Below are positions 36,121-44,715 of a stretch of 64,000 nucleotides of DNA, one piece after another; the stretch's first letter is position 1; the number at the start of each line of letters is the position of its first letter. Below the pieces are notes generated by a model. The model worked only from the letters and a program-made list of their open reading frames with translations. It was not told the origin of the DNA and did no database searches. This DNA is from Paracidovorax valerianellae (GTDB lineage Bacteria; Pseudomonadota; Gammaproteobacteria; Burkholderiales; Burkholderiaceae_C), in the NCBI RefSeq assembly GCF_900102625.1, contig NZ_FMZC01000001.1, positions 1 to 64,000 of the forward strand. The letters run 5' to 3'. The position numbers and the translations under genes are program-made.

Positions 36121-37052
36121 CGCATGGGCATCTCGAAGATGTGTTTGTGGTCCCGGCACTGGCGCAGCAGTTCGCCCACCACCCAGGCCGTGGAAAACCG
36201 GGTCACGTCCAGCTGGTCGAGCTTGGCGGCCAGCTGGTCGTAGTCGTATTCGCCGAAATTTTCAGGGTTGTCCAAGATGGAAATCACTTTCTCGACGCCG
36301 TAACCGTCCACGCCCTCCACACGGCCCCGCTTGGGCCGCTCGGCCACCACGCAGGCCTTGATGGCAGAAGCCAGCATTTTGCCGGGCGTATCGGCCACGA
36401 AGGTGATCTTGCTCGTGCGGCTCTTGATGTAGGCCGTGTGCGCCTTGAACTCCGCCTCGGGCACCTCGGGCGTGGCGATCAGGTATTCGAAGCTCTTCAC
36501 CTTGTGCAGCTCTTCGATCATGGCTTCCAGCGCCTCCTGGCGCACCAGCACTTCCCACGAAAAACGGGAATTGTGCTCGCGGCGGATTTTCGCCCTTCTC
36601 GCCTCGGTCAGCTCTTCGCCGGACGACTCCTCCGCGATCTTTTCGGCGATCACCTGTTCCTTGTACTCGTTGAACTTGCTGCCTGCCAGGTGGCAGAACG
36701 CGCTCACGCTGCAAGAGTGGTGGTAGTACTGGTACATGCCCGCCCCCGTGCGCTTGTTCAGCACGAAGAAGTTGAAGTCCATCAGGCTGGCATCGTGCTG
36801 CACCTCCGCCACGCGGACCAGGATGTTGGTCGGCGCGCGCACCAGCTCGCAATACGTCTTGTGGTCCTTGATGGTGATGACGACGCCCACGTAGTAGTCG
36901 GGGTCGGCCGAATCGCTCATGAAGAACAGGCGCTGCTCGTCCGTCGGTGCGTTCGGGTCGTAACCCTTGGCCGACAGCGCCTGTGCAAACGTCGCCAGCG
37001 ACAGGCTGCCGAGCTTCAATACGAAACGGAACCCCATGAATTTGACCCGCAT
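36117..37052 (-). CDS. Unknown soluble protein, 311 aa
   Basis: An unrecognised protein with no signal peptide. The N-terminal half appears mixed alpha/beta (DYYVGVVITIKDHKTYCELV). The middle is highly charged and helical (EKIAEESSGEELTEARRAKI). The C-terminal half has TSKITFVADTPGKMLASAIK and ends near DHKHIFEMPMR. GGGAGG precedes the ATG at 37052. It is the first gene of a two-gene unit with the overlapping membrane protein. A LexA box 236 bp upstream is shared with the divergent ParD-like gene and may or may not control it. Confidence 0.65.
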   Translation of the reverse strand: MRVKFMGFRFVLKLGSLSLATFAQALSAKGYDPNAPTDEQRLFFMSDSADPDYYVGVVITIKDHKTYCELVRAPTNILVRVAEVQHDASLMDFNFFVLNKRTGAGMYQYYHHSCSVSAFCHLAGSKFNEYKEQVIAEKIAEESSGEELTEARRAKIRREHNSRFSWEVLVRQEALEAMIEELHKVKSFEYLIATPEVPEAEFKAHTAYIKSRTSKITFVADTPGKMLASAIKACVVAERPKRGRVEGVDGYGVEKVISILDNPENFGEYDYDQLAAKLDQLDVTRFSTAWVVGELLRQCRDHKHIFEMPMR

Positions 37053-37397
37053 TTTTTGCCTCCCGAATGGATTGCTGCCGCCCAGACCGCACTGAAACGG
37101 GCTGCGGCCGGCATGACTGCGAAGCCTCTGGATGGAAACGGCCGATGGCTTCGACGATGAAAACGTGAACGGCCGCCTCCAGGGCGCCCGTCACGGTAGC
37201 GTGTGCCGCGTGGGCCGGCCAAACCGACTTGAAAGCGCTTCATCACAGGCTGCTGCGCTGCGGTCTGAAGCTACGGCGACACCTGTAAATACTGTACATA
37301 AAAACAGTATTCAGCACCATCGAGAAAACCCTGTCGCGCTGCGCCAACACGCCAAAAATATATGCTTCATATACGTTTCATATATAAAATGCGCGCC
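37053..37397. other. Divergent promoter region with SOS box and AT-rich operator
   Basis: 345 bp without a supportable gene between the 311-aa unknown gene and the ParD-like gene. It holds a full LexA box (37288-37311). Just before the ParD-like start are two direct TTCATATA repeats (37366-37373 and 37377-37384, 11 bp apart) in an AT-rich promoter-like stretch. The leftmost ~200 bp are ordinary high-GC sequence. Confidence 0.6.
37288..37311. promoter_or_regulatory. LexA (SOS) box
   Basis: AATACTGT, eight bases, ACAGTATT: a perfect inverted repeat with 8-base arms that contains CTG-N10-CAG and the extended TACTGT...ACAGTA core of E. coli-type SOS boxes. Its end is 86 bp before the ParD-like ATG and its start 236 bp from the divergent gene. 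A symmetric site of this quality is very unlikely by chance in GC-rich DNA. Confidence 0.85.
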
Positions 37398-37640
37398 ATG
37401 GGCATTCTCAAAATTTCCGACCTCATGCACGCCAACCTGCGCATCGCGGGCAACGCGCTCAGCCGTTCCATCAATTCGCAGGCGGAGCACTGGATGCGCG
37501 TCGGCATGCTGGCCGAACTCTATCCAGACCTCAACCACCGCGAGATCAGCCAATTGCTGATCGAAGCCGAACAATCCGGCGGACTCGACCTGGACTGGCT
37601 GGCATCCCGCGCGGCCGCAGCGCCCCGCTCGGCGGCTTGA
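37398..37640 (+). CDS. ParD-like antitoxin-family protein
   Basis: An 80-aa small DNA-binding-type protein. MGILKISDLMHANLRIAGNA and SRSINSQAEHWMRVGMLAEL match the ParD-like family found next to methionine aminopeptidase genes. The N-terminal strand-helix segment suggests a ribbon-helix-helix fold. In-frame ATGs at 37362 and 37389 exist, but the family start fits 37398. No ParE toxin is adjacent; instead the stop touches the map start region. AT-rich direct repeats before the gene may be its operator. Confidence 0.8.
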   Translation: MGILKISDLMHANLRIAGNALSRSINSQAEHWMRVGMLAELYPDLNHREISQLLIEAEQSGGLDLDWLASRAAAAPRSAA

Positions 37641-37645
37641 GCGCG

Positions 37646-38449
37646 ATGGGCGGCAACGTTCCCCTCCGAACGCCGGAAGAACTGGCGATGTCGCGCGCCG
37701 CCGCGAAGTTGGCGGCCGAAGTGCTTGCCATGGTGGCTCCGCACGTCAAACCCGGCGTCAGCACCGACGCGCTCGACCGCCTCTGCCACGACCACATCGT
37801 GAACGTGCAGCGCGCCATTCCCGCCAATCTGGGCTACCTGGGGTATCCCAACACCATCCTCACCTCGGTCAACCAGGTGGTGTGCCACGGCATTCCGTCG
37901 CCCGACAAGATTCTGAAGAACGGCGACATCGTCAACATCGATGTGGCGGTCAACCGCGGCGGCTGGTTCGGCGACACGAGCCGCATGTTCTTCGTGGGCG
38001 AGCCTTCCACCCTGGCTCGCCGGCTGGTGGAGACCACCTACGAGGCGATGGTGGCCGGCATCCGGCAGGTGCGGCCGGGCGCGACCCTGGGCGACGTGGG
38101 CCACGCGATCCAGACGGTGGCGCACCGCGAGCATTTCAGCGTGGTGCGCGACTACGGCGGGCACGGCATCGGCCAGATCTACCACGACGAGCCGCAGGTG
38201 CTGCACTACGGCCGGCGCGGCGAAGGCCTGCGGCTGAAAGCCGGCATGGTCTTCACGATCGAGCCCATGCTCAACGCCGGGAAGCGCGACACGAAGACGC
38301 TGGCAGACGGCTGGACCGTGGTCACCAAGGACCGCTCGCTCTCGGCGCAGTGGGAGCACATGGTGGCGGTCACGCCGACCGGGTTCGAAGTATTGACGGC
38401 GTGGCCGGACGGCACGGGCAGCTACCCCGCCATCGACCCGGTGGCCTGA
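37646..38449 (+). CDS. map: Type I methionine aminopeptidase
   Basis: A 267-aa metalloprotease that removes N-terminal Met. Metal ligands are visible in NIDVAVNRGGWFGDTSRMFF (two Asp), GGHGIGQIYHDEPQVLHYG (His) and FTIEPMLN (Glu), with the last Glu in SAQWEHMVAV. A TTG at 37637 that overlaps the ParD-like stop is an alternative start. Genomes usually also carry a housekeeping map near rpsB; this copy, paired with a ParD-like gene and an SOS box, is probably a specialised second enzyme (inference). Confidence 0.93.
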   Translation: MGGNVPLRTPEELAMSRAAAKLAAEVLAMVAPHVKPGVSTDALDRLCHDHIVNVQRAIPANLGYLGYPNTILTSVNQVVCHGIPSPDKILKNGDIVNIDVAVNRGGWFGDTSRMFFVGEPSTLARRLVETTYEAMVAGIRQVRPGATLGDVGHAIQTVAHREHFSVVRDYGGHGIGQIYHDEPQVLHYGRRGEGLRLKAGMVFTIEPMLNAGKRDTKTLADGWTVVTKDRSLSAQWEHMVAVTPTGFEVLTAWPDGTGSYPAIDPVA

Positions 38450-38492
38450 CGCCACCAGCGCTCACGCCGACACCGGGCGCCGGCCCTTTCGT

Positions 38493-39872
38493 TCAGTCCA
38501 CCTCGGCGCCGGCATGGCCGCGCAGCAACTGCGCCACGGCCAAAGCGGTGGCCAGCGCCGCGCCCCGGTGCGCACCCGTGAAGGCCAGCGCTTTCTGCTG
38601 GGTGTCGGCCAGCCGGGGAAGGTCGTGCACCAGCGCCTCGGCGGTGGCCGCGCCCTCGCCCATGTCGGCCACGCGCAGGGCCGCGCCGGCCTCGCAGGCC
38701 AACCGCGCCGCTTCGGCGAAGTTGAACGTGTGCGGTCCGGTGACGACCGGGCAGCCGCAGGCGGCGGCCTCGATCAGGTTCTGCCCGCCCAGCGGTGCGT
38801 AGCTGCCGCCCAGCAGCGCCGCGTGCGCCATGCCGTAGTACAGCGCCATTTCACCGAGCGAATCGCCCAGCCACACATCGGCGGGCTCGGGCGCTGCACC
38901 CCAGGTGCTGCGTGCGGAGACGGTCAGGCCGGCGGCTTCGATCAACTGCCGCACGGCATCGAAGCGCTGCGGATGGCGCGGCACCACCAGCCACTGCACT
39001 GGCAGGCCCGCTGGTCCCGCTGTACCAGCTACTCCTGAATTGATAGCGCCCTGCCCTAGTGCTGATTGCGCTGGAGGCCGTTTTGACTGCAAGGCCTCCA
39101 GCCACATCGCCTCTTCGCCCTCGCGGCTGCTGGCCAGCAGCACCACGCGGCGGCCGCTGGCGTCGCGCCAGGCACGGCCTTGCGCCAGTTGGCCCGCGTC
39201 GGGCACCACGTCGAACTTGAGGTTGCCGAACACGCCCTGCACCGCCGCGCCGGCAGCCCGAAGGCGTTCGGCGTCGGCATCGGTCTGCGCCCAGACGGCG
39301 GCAAGGCCCGCGTAGGCCGGACGCGACAGCCACGACAGCCTGCGTGCGCCGGCGAGCGATTTCTCGTTCAACCGGGCATTGGCCAGCACCACCGGAATGC
39401 CCCGGTGGCGGCAGCCGGCCAGCAGGTTGGGCCAGATCTCGGTTTCCATCAGGATGCCGACCGCCGGGCGGAACTGCTGCAGAAACCGCCGCACGGCGCC
39501 GGGCGTGTCCCAGGGCTGCCAGACCTGCACATCGCCGGGCTGCAGCAGCTTTTCGCCCTCGGCGCGGCCGGTGGCGGTGCCGTGGGTGAGCAGCAGGCGC
39601 ATGCCGGGCAGCAGTTGCCGCAACTCGGCCAGCAAGATGGCCGCGGCGCGGGTTTCGCCCAGCGACACGGCATGCAGCCAGACGAAGTGGCCGCCCAGGC
39701 CGGTGGTGCTGAGCGGGCTCAGGCTGTCCATCGCGGGCGGATAGTGGCCGAAGCGTTCTTCCACCGCCACGCCGTAGCCCGGCTCGGTGGCGGCGCGGCG
39801 GCGCAGCTTGGCGCGCAGCAGCGGCTGCGCCAGCCACGTGACCGCCGAATACAGGGCGCGGGCGGGGGTCAC
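38493..39872 (-). CDS. waaA: 3-deoxy-D-manno-octulosonic acid (Kdo) transferase
   Basis: A 459-aa GT30 enzyme that adds Kdo to lipid A precursors at the inner membrane. Features include an N-terminal membrane helix, WLHAVSLGETRAA, GILMETEIWPNLLAGC and LGGSYAPLGGQNLIEAAACG. A GTG start at 39872 overlaps the nitrilase stop by 4 bases; the longer open frame before it is rejected. The family is usually ~420-430 aa. The excess comes from residues ~257-283, which are encoded by an in-frame dispersed repeat (copy C). Confidence 0.92.
   Translation of the reverse strand: MTPARALYSAVTWLAQPLLRAKLRRRAATEPGYGVAVEERFGHYPPAMDSLSPLSTTGLGGHFVWLHAVSLGETRAAAILLAELRQLLPGMRLLLTHGTATGRAEGEKLLQPGDVQVWQPWDTPGAVRRFLQQFRPAVGILMETEIWPNLLAGCRHRGIPVVLANARLNEKSLAGARRLSWLSRPAYAGLAAVWAQTDADAERLRAAGAAVQGVFGNLKFDVVPDAGQLAQGRAWRDASGRRVVLLASSREGEEAMWLEALQSKRPPAQSALGQGAINSGVAGTAGPAGLPVQWLVVPRHPQRFDAVRQLIEAAGLTVSARSTWGAAPEPADVWLGDSLGEMALYYGMAHAALLGGSYAPLGGQNLIEAAACGCPVVTGPHTFNFAEAARLACEAGAALRVADMGEGAATAEALVHDLPRLADTQQKALAFTGAHRGAALATALAVAQLLRGHAGAEVD
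39024..39102 (+). repeat. Dispersed GCGCTGGAGGCC repeat, copy C, inside waaA
   Basis: The copy reads ACTCCTGAATTGATAGCGCC, then CTGCCCTAGTGCTGATTGCG and CTGGAGGCC, ending in a GGAGGCC...GGCCTCC-type hairpin. It lies wholly within waaA and preserves the frame, adding residues such as QSKRPPAQSALGQGAINSGV between two conserved blocks. Confidence 0.8.
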
Positions 39873-40813
39873 TGCCCGGGTGCGCCAGTGGCGGTGGTGG
39901 CGGTGGCGGCAGCGGACAGGTCGATCACGCGGCCCTGCCAGGTGGCATCGCCGCCCTCCCCCGCATCGCCAGAACCCTCTTGCGAGGCGATGACCAGGCA
40001 GGCGCCCGTGCCGGGCGCCGCCACCACGCACTCGCCGCCGGGCGCCCAGAAGGCGCTGCGCCCCGCACAGGGATAGCCGCCGGTCGGGGCACCATGGTTG
40101 GCCAGCAGCACGGCCAATCCCCATTCGGCCGCGTAGCCCTGCAATTGGCCGGACTCGCGGGCATAGCTGCCTTCGGAGATCACCGAGCCGCAGGCGTACA
40201 GGGCGGCACCGCCCTGGCGTGCGTCCCGGGCATGTTCGGGGTGCGTGGTGTCGGCGCACACAGCCAGTGCCGTGGGCTGCCCCGGAAATGGCAGCACCTG
40301 AAAATCCTCGGCCCCTGCGCTGGCGAAGGCTTCCTCACCGGCGTGCAGATAGCGCTTGCGGTACAGCGTGGCGCGGCCATCGGCATGGAACGTCATGGCG
40401 CAGATGGCCGGCTTGCCGCCGGGCACCAGGGGCGCCACGGGTGCGCCCACCACCACCGCCATGCCGGCGGCACGCGCGGCATCGCGCAGCGGCGCCAGTA
40501 CGGCGTCGTCCGCATCGAGCACATGGCCGGCCAGCAGGTCCGGCTCATAGCCCGTGAGCGACAGCTCCGGGAACACCAGCAGTTGCACGCCCTGCGAGGC
40601 AGCGGCCTGCACCATGGCAAGGTGTGACTGCACATTGGCCGGCACGTCGCCGGGAACGGACATCGACTGCGCCGCTGCAACGGTGCGCAGCGGCTTGGGG
40701 GCGGGAGGGTTCAAGTGCGGGCGGTCTGTGGACGGGGATGGGCTGATTGGGGCCGGGAAGGACTGGGCAGTGCTGGCAATAGCCGGCAGCCGCCGGTCAG
40801 TGCGCCGCGGCAC
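39869..40813 (-). CDS. Carbon-nitrogen hydrolase (nitrilase superfamily)
   Basis: An amidase/nitrilase-fold protein of up to 314 aa. The Glu-Lys-Cys triad is seen in FPELSLTGYE, LYRKRYLHAG and VCADTTHPEH. The fold begins at RTVAAAQSMS, so the ~33 residues before it are extra; a TTG at 40714 is an alternative start. It overlaps the waaA GTG start by 4 bases, and the ATG start overlaps the end of the phosphomannomutase gene. The substrate is unknown; small amides or C-N bonds of cell metabolites are possible. Confidence 0.85.
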   Translation of the reverse strand: MPRRTDRRLPAIASTAQSFPAPISPSPSTDRPHLNPPAPKPLRTVAAAQSMSVPGDVPANVQSHLAMVQAAASQGVQLLVFPELSLTGYEPDLLAGHVLDADDAVLAPLRDAARAAGMAVVVGAPVAPLVPGGKPAICAMTFHADGRATLYRKRYLHAGEEAFASAGAEDFQVLPFPGQPTALAVCADTTHPEHARDARQGGAALYACGSVISEGSYARESGQLQGYAAEWGLAVLLANHGAPTGGYPCAGRSAFWAPGGECVVAAPGTGACLVIASQEGSGDAGEGGDATWQGRVIDLSAAATATTATGAPGQ

Positions 40814-42185
40814 CCACGTGCGCGTCGGGCTTCACGCGGCGCAGCAGCGCCAGCATGGCGGCCTCGATGCGCGCCAGCGCCTCGGGCGTGTGGCCTTCGA
40901 AGCGCAGCACCAGCACGGGCGTGGTGTTGCTCGCGCGGATCAGGCCGAAGCCGTCCGGCCAGTCCACGCGCAGGCCGTCGATGGTGTTGATCTCGGCGGG
41001 CGCGGCGAAGGTTTCGGCAGCCAGGGCCTGCAGCTCGGCCGTCAGGCGGTGGGGTTCGCCTTCTTCGCACGACACGTTCAGCTCGGGTGTGGAATGGCTG
41101 GTGGGCAATGCGTTCAGCACGGCACCGGGGTCGCTTTCACGGCTCAGAATTTCCAGCAGGCGGCAGCCGGCGTAGGTGCCGTCATCGAAGCCGAACCAGC
41201 GTTCCTTGAAGAAGATGTGGCCGCTCATTTCGCCGCCCAGGGGCGAGTCGAGCTCCTTCATGCGCGCCTTGATGAGCGAATGGCCCGTCTTGTACATGAC
41301 GGGTTTTCCGCCGGCCTCGGCAATGGCGGGCGCCAAGCGCTGCGTGCACTTCACGTCGAACAGAATGTGGCCGCCGGGCACGCGCGAAAGCACATCGCGG
41401 GCGAACAGCATCATCTGGCGGTCGGGGAAGATGTTCTGGCCATCCTTGGTGACGATGCCCAGCCGGTCGCCGTCGCCGTCGAAGGCCAGGCCCAGTTCGG
41501 CGTCGCTCGACTGCAGCGTGGCGATCAGGTCGCGCAGGTTATCGGGCTTGCTCGGATCGGGGTGGTGGTTGGGGAAGTTGCCGTCCACCTCGGAGAACAG
41601 CTCGATCACTTCGCAGCCGAGCGCACGGAAGATGCCGGGGGCCGAGGCGCCGGCGATGCCGTTGCCGCTGTCCACCACGACCTTGATCGGGCGCGCCAGC
41701 TTCACGTCGCTGGTGATGCGTTCCACGTAGGCGGGCAGCACGTCGGCCTGGCGCACGCGGCCGCCATCCTTCATCTGCCAGCTTTCTTCTTCCATGGTGC
41801 GGCGCAGGGCCTGGATCTCTTCGCCGTAGATGGCGCGGCCGGCCAGCACCATCTTGAAGCCGTTGTAGTCCTTGGGGTTGTGGCTGCCGGTCACCTGGAT
41901 GCCGCTCTGGCACAGGGTGTGGGCGGCAAAGTACAGCATGGGGGTGGTGGCGGGGCCGATGTCGATGACCTCGATGCCCACGTCCACCAGGCCGGCGATC
42001 AGCGCGGCGGACAGCGAGGGACCTGACAGACGCCCGTCGCGCCCCACGGCCACCACCGTCTGCCCTTCGGCCTGCGCCGCCGTGCCGAAGGCACGCCCGA
42101 GGCCCCGGGCCACGTCTTCGTTCAGGGTGCTCGGCACGATGCCGCGGATGTCGTAGGCCTTGAAGATGGCGGGCGTGGGCTGCAC
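40797..42185 (-). CDS. Phosphomannomutase/phosphoglucomutase
   Basis: A 462-aa alpha-phosphohexomutase (AlgC/ManB type) that interconverts hexose 1- and 6-phosphates for LPS and exopolysaccharide precursors. The phosphoserine loop is VTGSHNPKDYNG, the metal loop FDGDGDRLG and the sugar-binding loop GGEMSGHIFF. A GTG at 42185 with AAGGA upstream is chosen, since the fold starts at AIFKAYDIRG. Same strand as nitrilase and waaA, consistent with an envelope-sugar transcript. Confidence 0.93.
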   Translation of the reverse strand: MQPTPAIFKAYDIRGIVPSTLNEDVARGLGRAFGTAAQAEGQTVVAVGRDGRLSGPSLSAALIAGLVDVGIEVIDIGPATTPMLYFAAHTLCQSGIQVTGSHNPKDYNGFKMVLAGRAIYGEEIQALRRTMEEESWQMKDGGRVRQADVLPAYVERITSDVKLARPIKVVVDSGNGIAGASAPGIFRALGCEVIELFSEVDGNFPNHHPDPSKPDNLRDLIATLQSSDAELGLAFDGDGDRLGIVTKDGQNIFPDRQMMLFARDVLSRVPGGHILFDVKCTQRLAPAIAEAGGKPVMYKTGHSLIKARMKELDSPLGGEMSGHIFFKERWFGFDDGTYAGCRLLEILSRESDPGAVLNALPTSHSTPELNVSCEEGEPHRLTAELQALAAETFAAPAEINTIDGLRVDWPDGFGLIRASNTTPVLVLRFEGHTPEALARIEAAMLALLRRVKPDAHVGAAAH

Positions 42186-42427
42186 TGGTGGAATCCTTCG
42201 CGGTTCGGGAGAAATCGCGGAGCGCCGCCGGGCGCGATTGGCGCGGACGACGCCCCTTCTCGGTGGAATGGGTCGCGGCATTGTAGGCGCCGCATCGGCC
42301 GCCGCCGGGGGGCCGATGCGTAGGCCGAGGCCGCATCTTCGGCTGAGCGATACGCCGTGCCGCAGGGCCCAGGCACATGTCCGGAAACGGCCAGCGCCCC
42401 GAGGGTGGCGGCCTATGATTGCGCTCC

Positions 42428-44041
42428 ATGAGCACCCCCCGCCCTCCCCTGGCCAACGACCCGGACGATGCCCGCTACCGGGCCATGGCGGCGCGGGACG
42501 CGCGCTTCGACGGGCGGTTCTTCACCGGCGTGACCTCCACCGGCATCTACTGCCGGCCCGTGTGCGCCGTGCGCACCCCGCGGCGAGAAAACTGCCGCTT
42601 CTTCTCCCTGGCGGCCCAGGCCGAGAGCGCCGGGTTTCGCCCCTGCCTGCGCTGCCGGCCCGAACTGGCGCCGCGCTCGCTGGCATGGTCGATGCAGGAT
42701 GCGCCGGACATCCTGGTGCGCGAGGCGCTGCGCCTGCTGGAAGGCGAAAGCGCCTGGGCCACCCCGGCGGACAGCGCAGGGGACGACATGGCCGGCTCGC
42801 CCCTGCAGCGCCTGGCCGCTCGCCTGGGCGTGAGCGACCGGCACCTGCGCCGCATCTTCGAAACCGCGCTGGGCGTATCGCCCTTGCAGTATTTGCAGAC
42901 GCGCCGCCTGCTGGCGGCCAAGCAACTGCTGACCGACACCGACCTGCCCGTCACCCAGGTGGCGCTGGCCAGCGGCTTCGGCAGCGTGCGGCGCTTCAAT
43001 GCCGCGTTTGCCGGGCACTACGGGCTCAACCCCACCCAGCTGCGCAAGACCGGCACCGGCGCGGCGGCAGGCGGCGCCAGCAGCACGGTGCGCCTGGCCT
43101 ACCGGCCGCCGCTGGACGTGGCGGCGTTGCTGGCGTTCTTCGCCAAACGGCAGATCCACGCCGTGGAGTCGGTCGCCACCGAGGGCGAACAGGCGCTGCG
43201 GCGCACGGTGCGGCTGGTGGTGGGCGGGCAGGTGTACGCGGGCTGGCTGAGCGCGCGGTTCGATCCAGCCCGGCCACAGGTGCTGCTGCAGACCAGCGAC
43301 AACCTGCACCCGGTGCTGCCGCTGGTGATCGCCCGCGTGCGCGCCCTGCTCGACCTGGACGCCGACCCCCAGGCCATCAACGCCGTGCTGCATGGCGCGT
43401 TCCCTGACGGCGACGGGCTGCGCGTGCCGGGTGCGTTCGACGGGTTCGAGCTGGCGGTGCGCGCCGTGCTGGGCCAGCAGATCACCGTGGCGGCCGCGCG
43501 CACGCTGGCACAGCGGCTGATGGAGCGCTTCGGCGAACCCATCGAAACGCCCTGGCCCGCGCTGACGCGGCTCTTTCCTTCGCCGGCCGTGCTGGCGGGC
43601 GCTGCCGGCGATGCGCTCGGCCAACTGGGCATCGTGCGCCAGCGGCAGGCTGCCATCGTGGCGCTGGCCCAGGCGGTGGACAGCGGCCGCCTGGCGCTGC
43701 ACGGCGCCGCCGACGTGGCCGCGACCACCGCCGCGCTTTGCGAGCTGCCCGGCATCGGCGACTGGACGGCGCAGTACATCGCCATGCGCGCACTGCGCTG
43801 GCCCGATGCGTTTCCGGCGGGCGACGTCGCGCTGCACAAGGCCTTGGGCGTGCAGGGCGAACGGCGCGCCGCACAGGCCGCGGCCGAGGCATCCGAGGCG
43901 TGGCGACCCTGGCGCAGCTACGCCGTGATTCGCGCCTGGACGCTGGGGGGCACGGCGGCACCATCGGCACCGCTGGCACCCGTTACGCCGGCGGGCATCG
44001 CCGCATCCGAACCCGCTGCACCGTTGGCCGGCACCCATTAA
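42428..44041 (+). CDS. Ada-type regulator fused to AlkA DNA glycosylase
   Basis: A 537-aa fusion for alkylation repair. Residues ~12-85 form the Ada Cys4 zinc domain (YCRPVCAVRTPRREN, CLRC) that accepts methyl groups from phosphotriesters. Residues ~95-200 are an AraC HTH (LGVSDRHLRRIFETALGVSP), and ~215-500 an AlkA glycosylase with LPGIGDWTAQYIAMRAL and the catalytic Asp in PAGDVAL. This bifunctional layout is common in actinobacteria and some proteobacteria. It would activate and carry out repair of methylated DNA, together with Ogt encoded next. Confidence 0.93.
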   Translation: MSTPRPPLANDPDDARYRAMAARDARFDGRFFTGVTSTGIYCRPVCAVRTPRRENCRFFSLAAQAESAGFRPCLRCRPELAPRSLAWSMQDAPDILVREALRLLEGESAWATPADSAGDDMAGSPLQRLAARLGVSDRHLRRIFETALGVSPLQYLQTRRLLAAKQLLTDTDLPVTQVALASGFGSVRRFNAAFAGHYGLNPTQLRKTGTGAAAGGASSTVRLAYRPPLDVAALLAFFAKRQIHAVESVATEGEQALRRTVRLVVGGQVYAGWLSARFDPARPQVLLQTSDNLHPVLPLVIARVRALLDLDADPQAINAVLHGAFPDGDGLRVPGAFDGFELAVRAVLGQQITVAAARTLAQRLMERFGEPIETPWPALTRLFPSPAVLAGAAGDALGQLGIVRQRQAAIVALAQAVDSGRLALHGAADVAATTAALCELPGIGDWTAQYIAMRALRWPDAFPAGDVALHKALGVQGERRAAQAAAEASEAWRPWRSYAVIRAWTLGGTAAPSAPLAPVTPAGIAASEPAAPLAGTH

Positions 44042-44100
44042 TCACTATAAAATTGATAGCGCACTGCCGCCGTATTCATTGCGCTGGCGGCCTTTTTCAC
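44041..44100 (+). repeat. Dispersed GCGCTGGAGGCC repeat, copy D
   Basis: The copy runs AAATTGATAGCGCACTGCCG to GCGCTGGCGGCCTTTTTC in the 71-bp gap between the Ada-AlkA and ogt genes, so it forms the 5' leader or intercistronic spacer of ogt. Confidence 0.7.
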
Positions 44101-44112
44101 CTGAAGCCCATC

Positions 44113-44715
44113 ATGCAATTCCATCCCTCTACGGTCCAAAGCCGTACCCCCACCCCGCTGGGTGACGTGCGCCTGGCCGCGTCGCCCCAGGGCCTGTCGG
44201 GCCTGTGGTTCGACGGCCAACGCCACCAGCCGTCGCACTGGCTTGACGGCCCGGCCGCCTGGCCGGTGGACGATGCGCACCCCGTGCTGCGGCAGGCCGC
44301 TGCCCAGTTGCAGGAATACCTGGCCGGCCAGCGCACGCGCTTCGATCTGCCGCTGGACCTGTCGGGCGGCACGCCCTTCCAACAGGCCGTATGGCAGGCG
44401 TTGCTGGGCATTGCCTGCGGTGCGACCACGAGCTACGGCGCCCTGAGCCGCGTGCTGGAGCGGCCGCTGGCCGTGCGCGCCGTGGGGGCCGCAGTGGGCC
44501 GCAACCCGGTGAGCGTGATCGTGCCGTGCCACCGTGTGCTGGGCACCAGCGGCAGCCTGACGGGCTACGCCGGCGGGTTGCCACGCAAGGAATGGCTGCT
44601 GCAGCGCGAAGGCGCCACCCCGCAGCCGGGTGCCGGTCGCAGCGCCCCCATCCCTCGCACGCTGGCGCTGTTCGCCGACGACGAATCCCTTTTGCTGACA
44701 GGAGCCGCCGCATGA
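44113..44715 (+). CDS. ogt: Methylated-DNA--protein-cysteine methyltransferase
   Basis: A 200-aa suicide enzyme that takes methyl groups from O6-methylguanine. The active-site IVPCHRVLG is present together with the HTH segment GATTSYGALSRVLERP. The C-terminal tail of ~30 residues is longer than usual. The ATG at 44113 follows repeat copy D. The stop overlaps the start of the DMT transporter gene by 4 bases. Confidence 0.95.
   Translation: MQFHPSTVQSRTPTPLGDVRLAASPQGLSGLWFDGQRHQPSHWLDGPAAWPVDDAHPVLRQAAAQLQEYLAGQRTRFDLPLDLSGGTPFQQAVWQALLGIACGATTSYGALSRVLERPLAVRAVGAAVGRNPVSVIVPCHRVLGTSGSLTGYAGGLPRKEWLLQREGATPQPGAGRSAPIPRTLALFADDESLLLTGAAA

Noticed and set aside
35635-37052. Kiwa (KwaA/KwaB) defence system
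   Set aside because: The layout of one membrane and one soluble protein is similar, but I could not recognise KwaB motifs, so the name is not applied.
37016-37246. Small SOS-induced gene in the divergent region
   Set aside because: The frame is Arg/Gly-rich shadow overlapping the start of the 311-aa gene, with no ribosome site.
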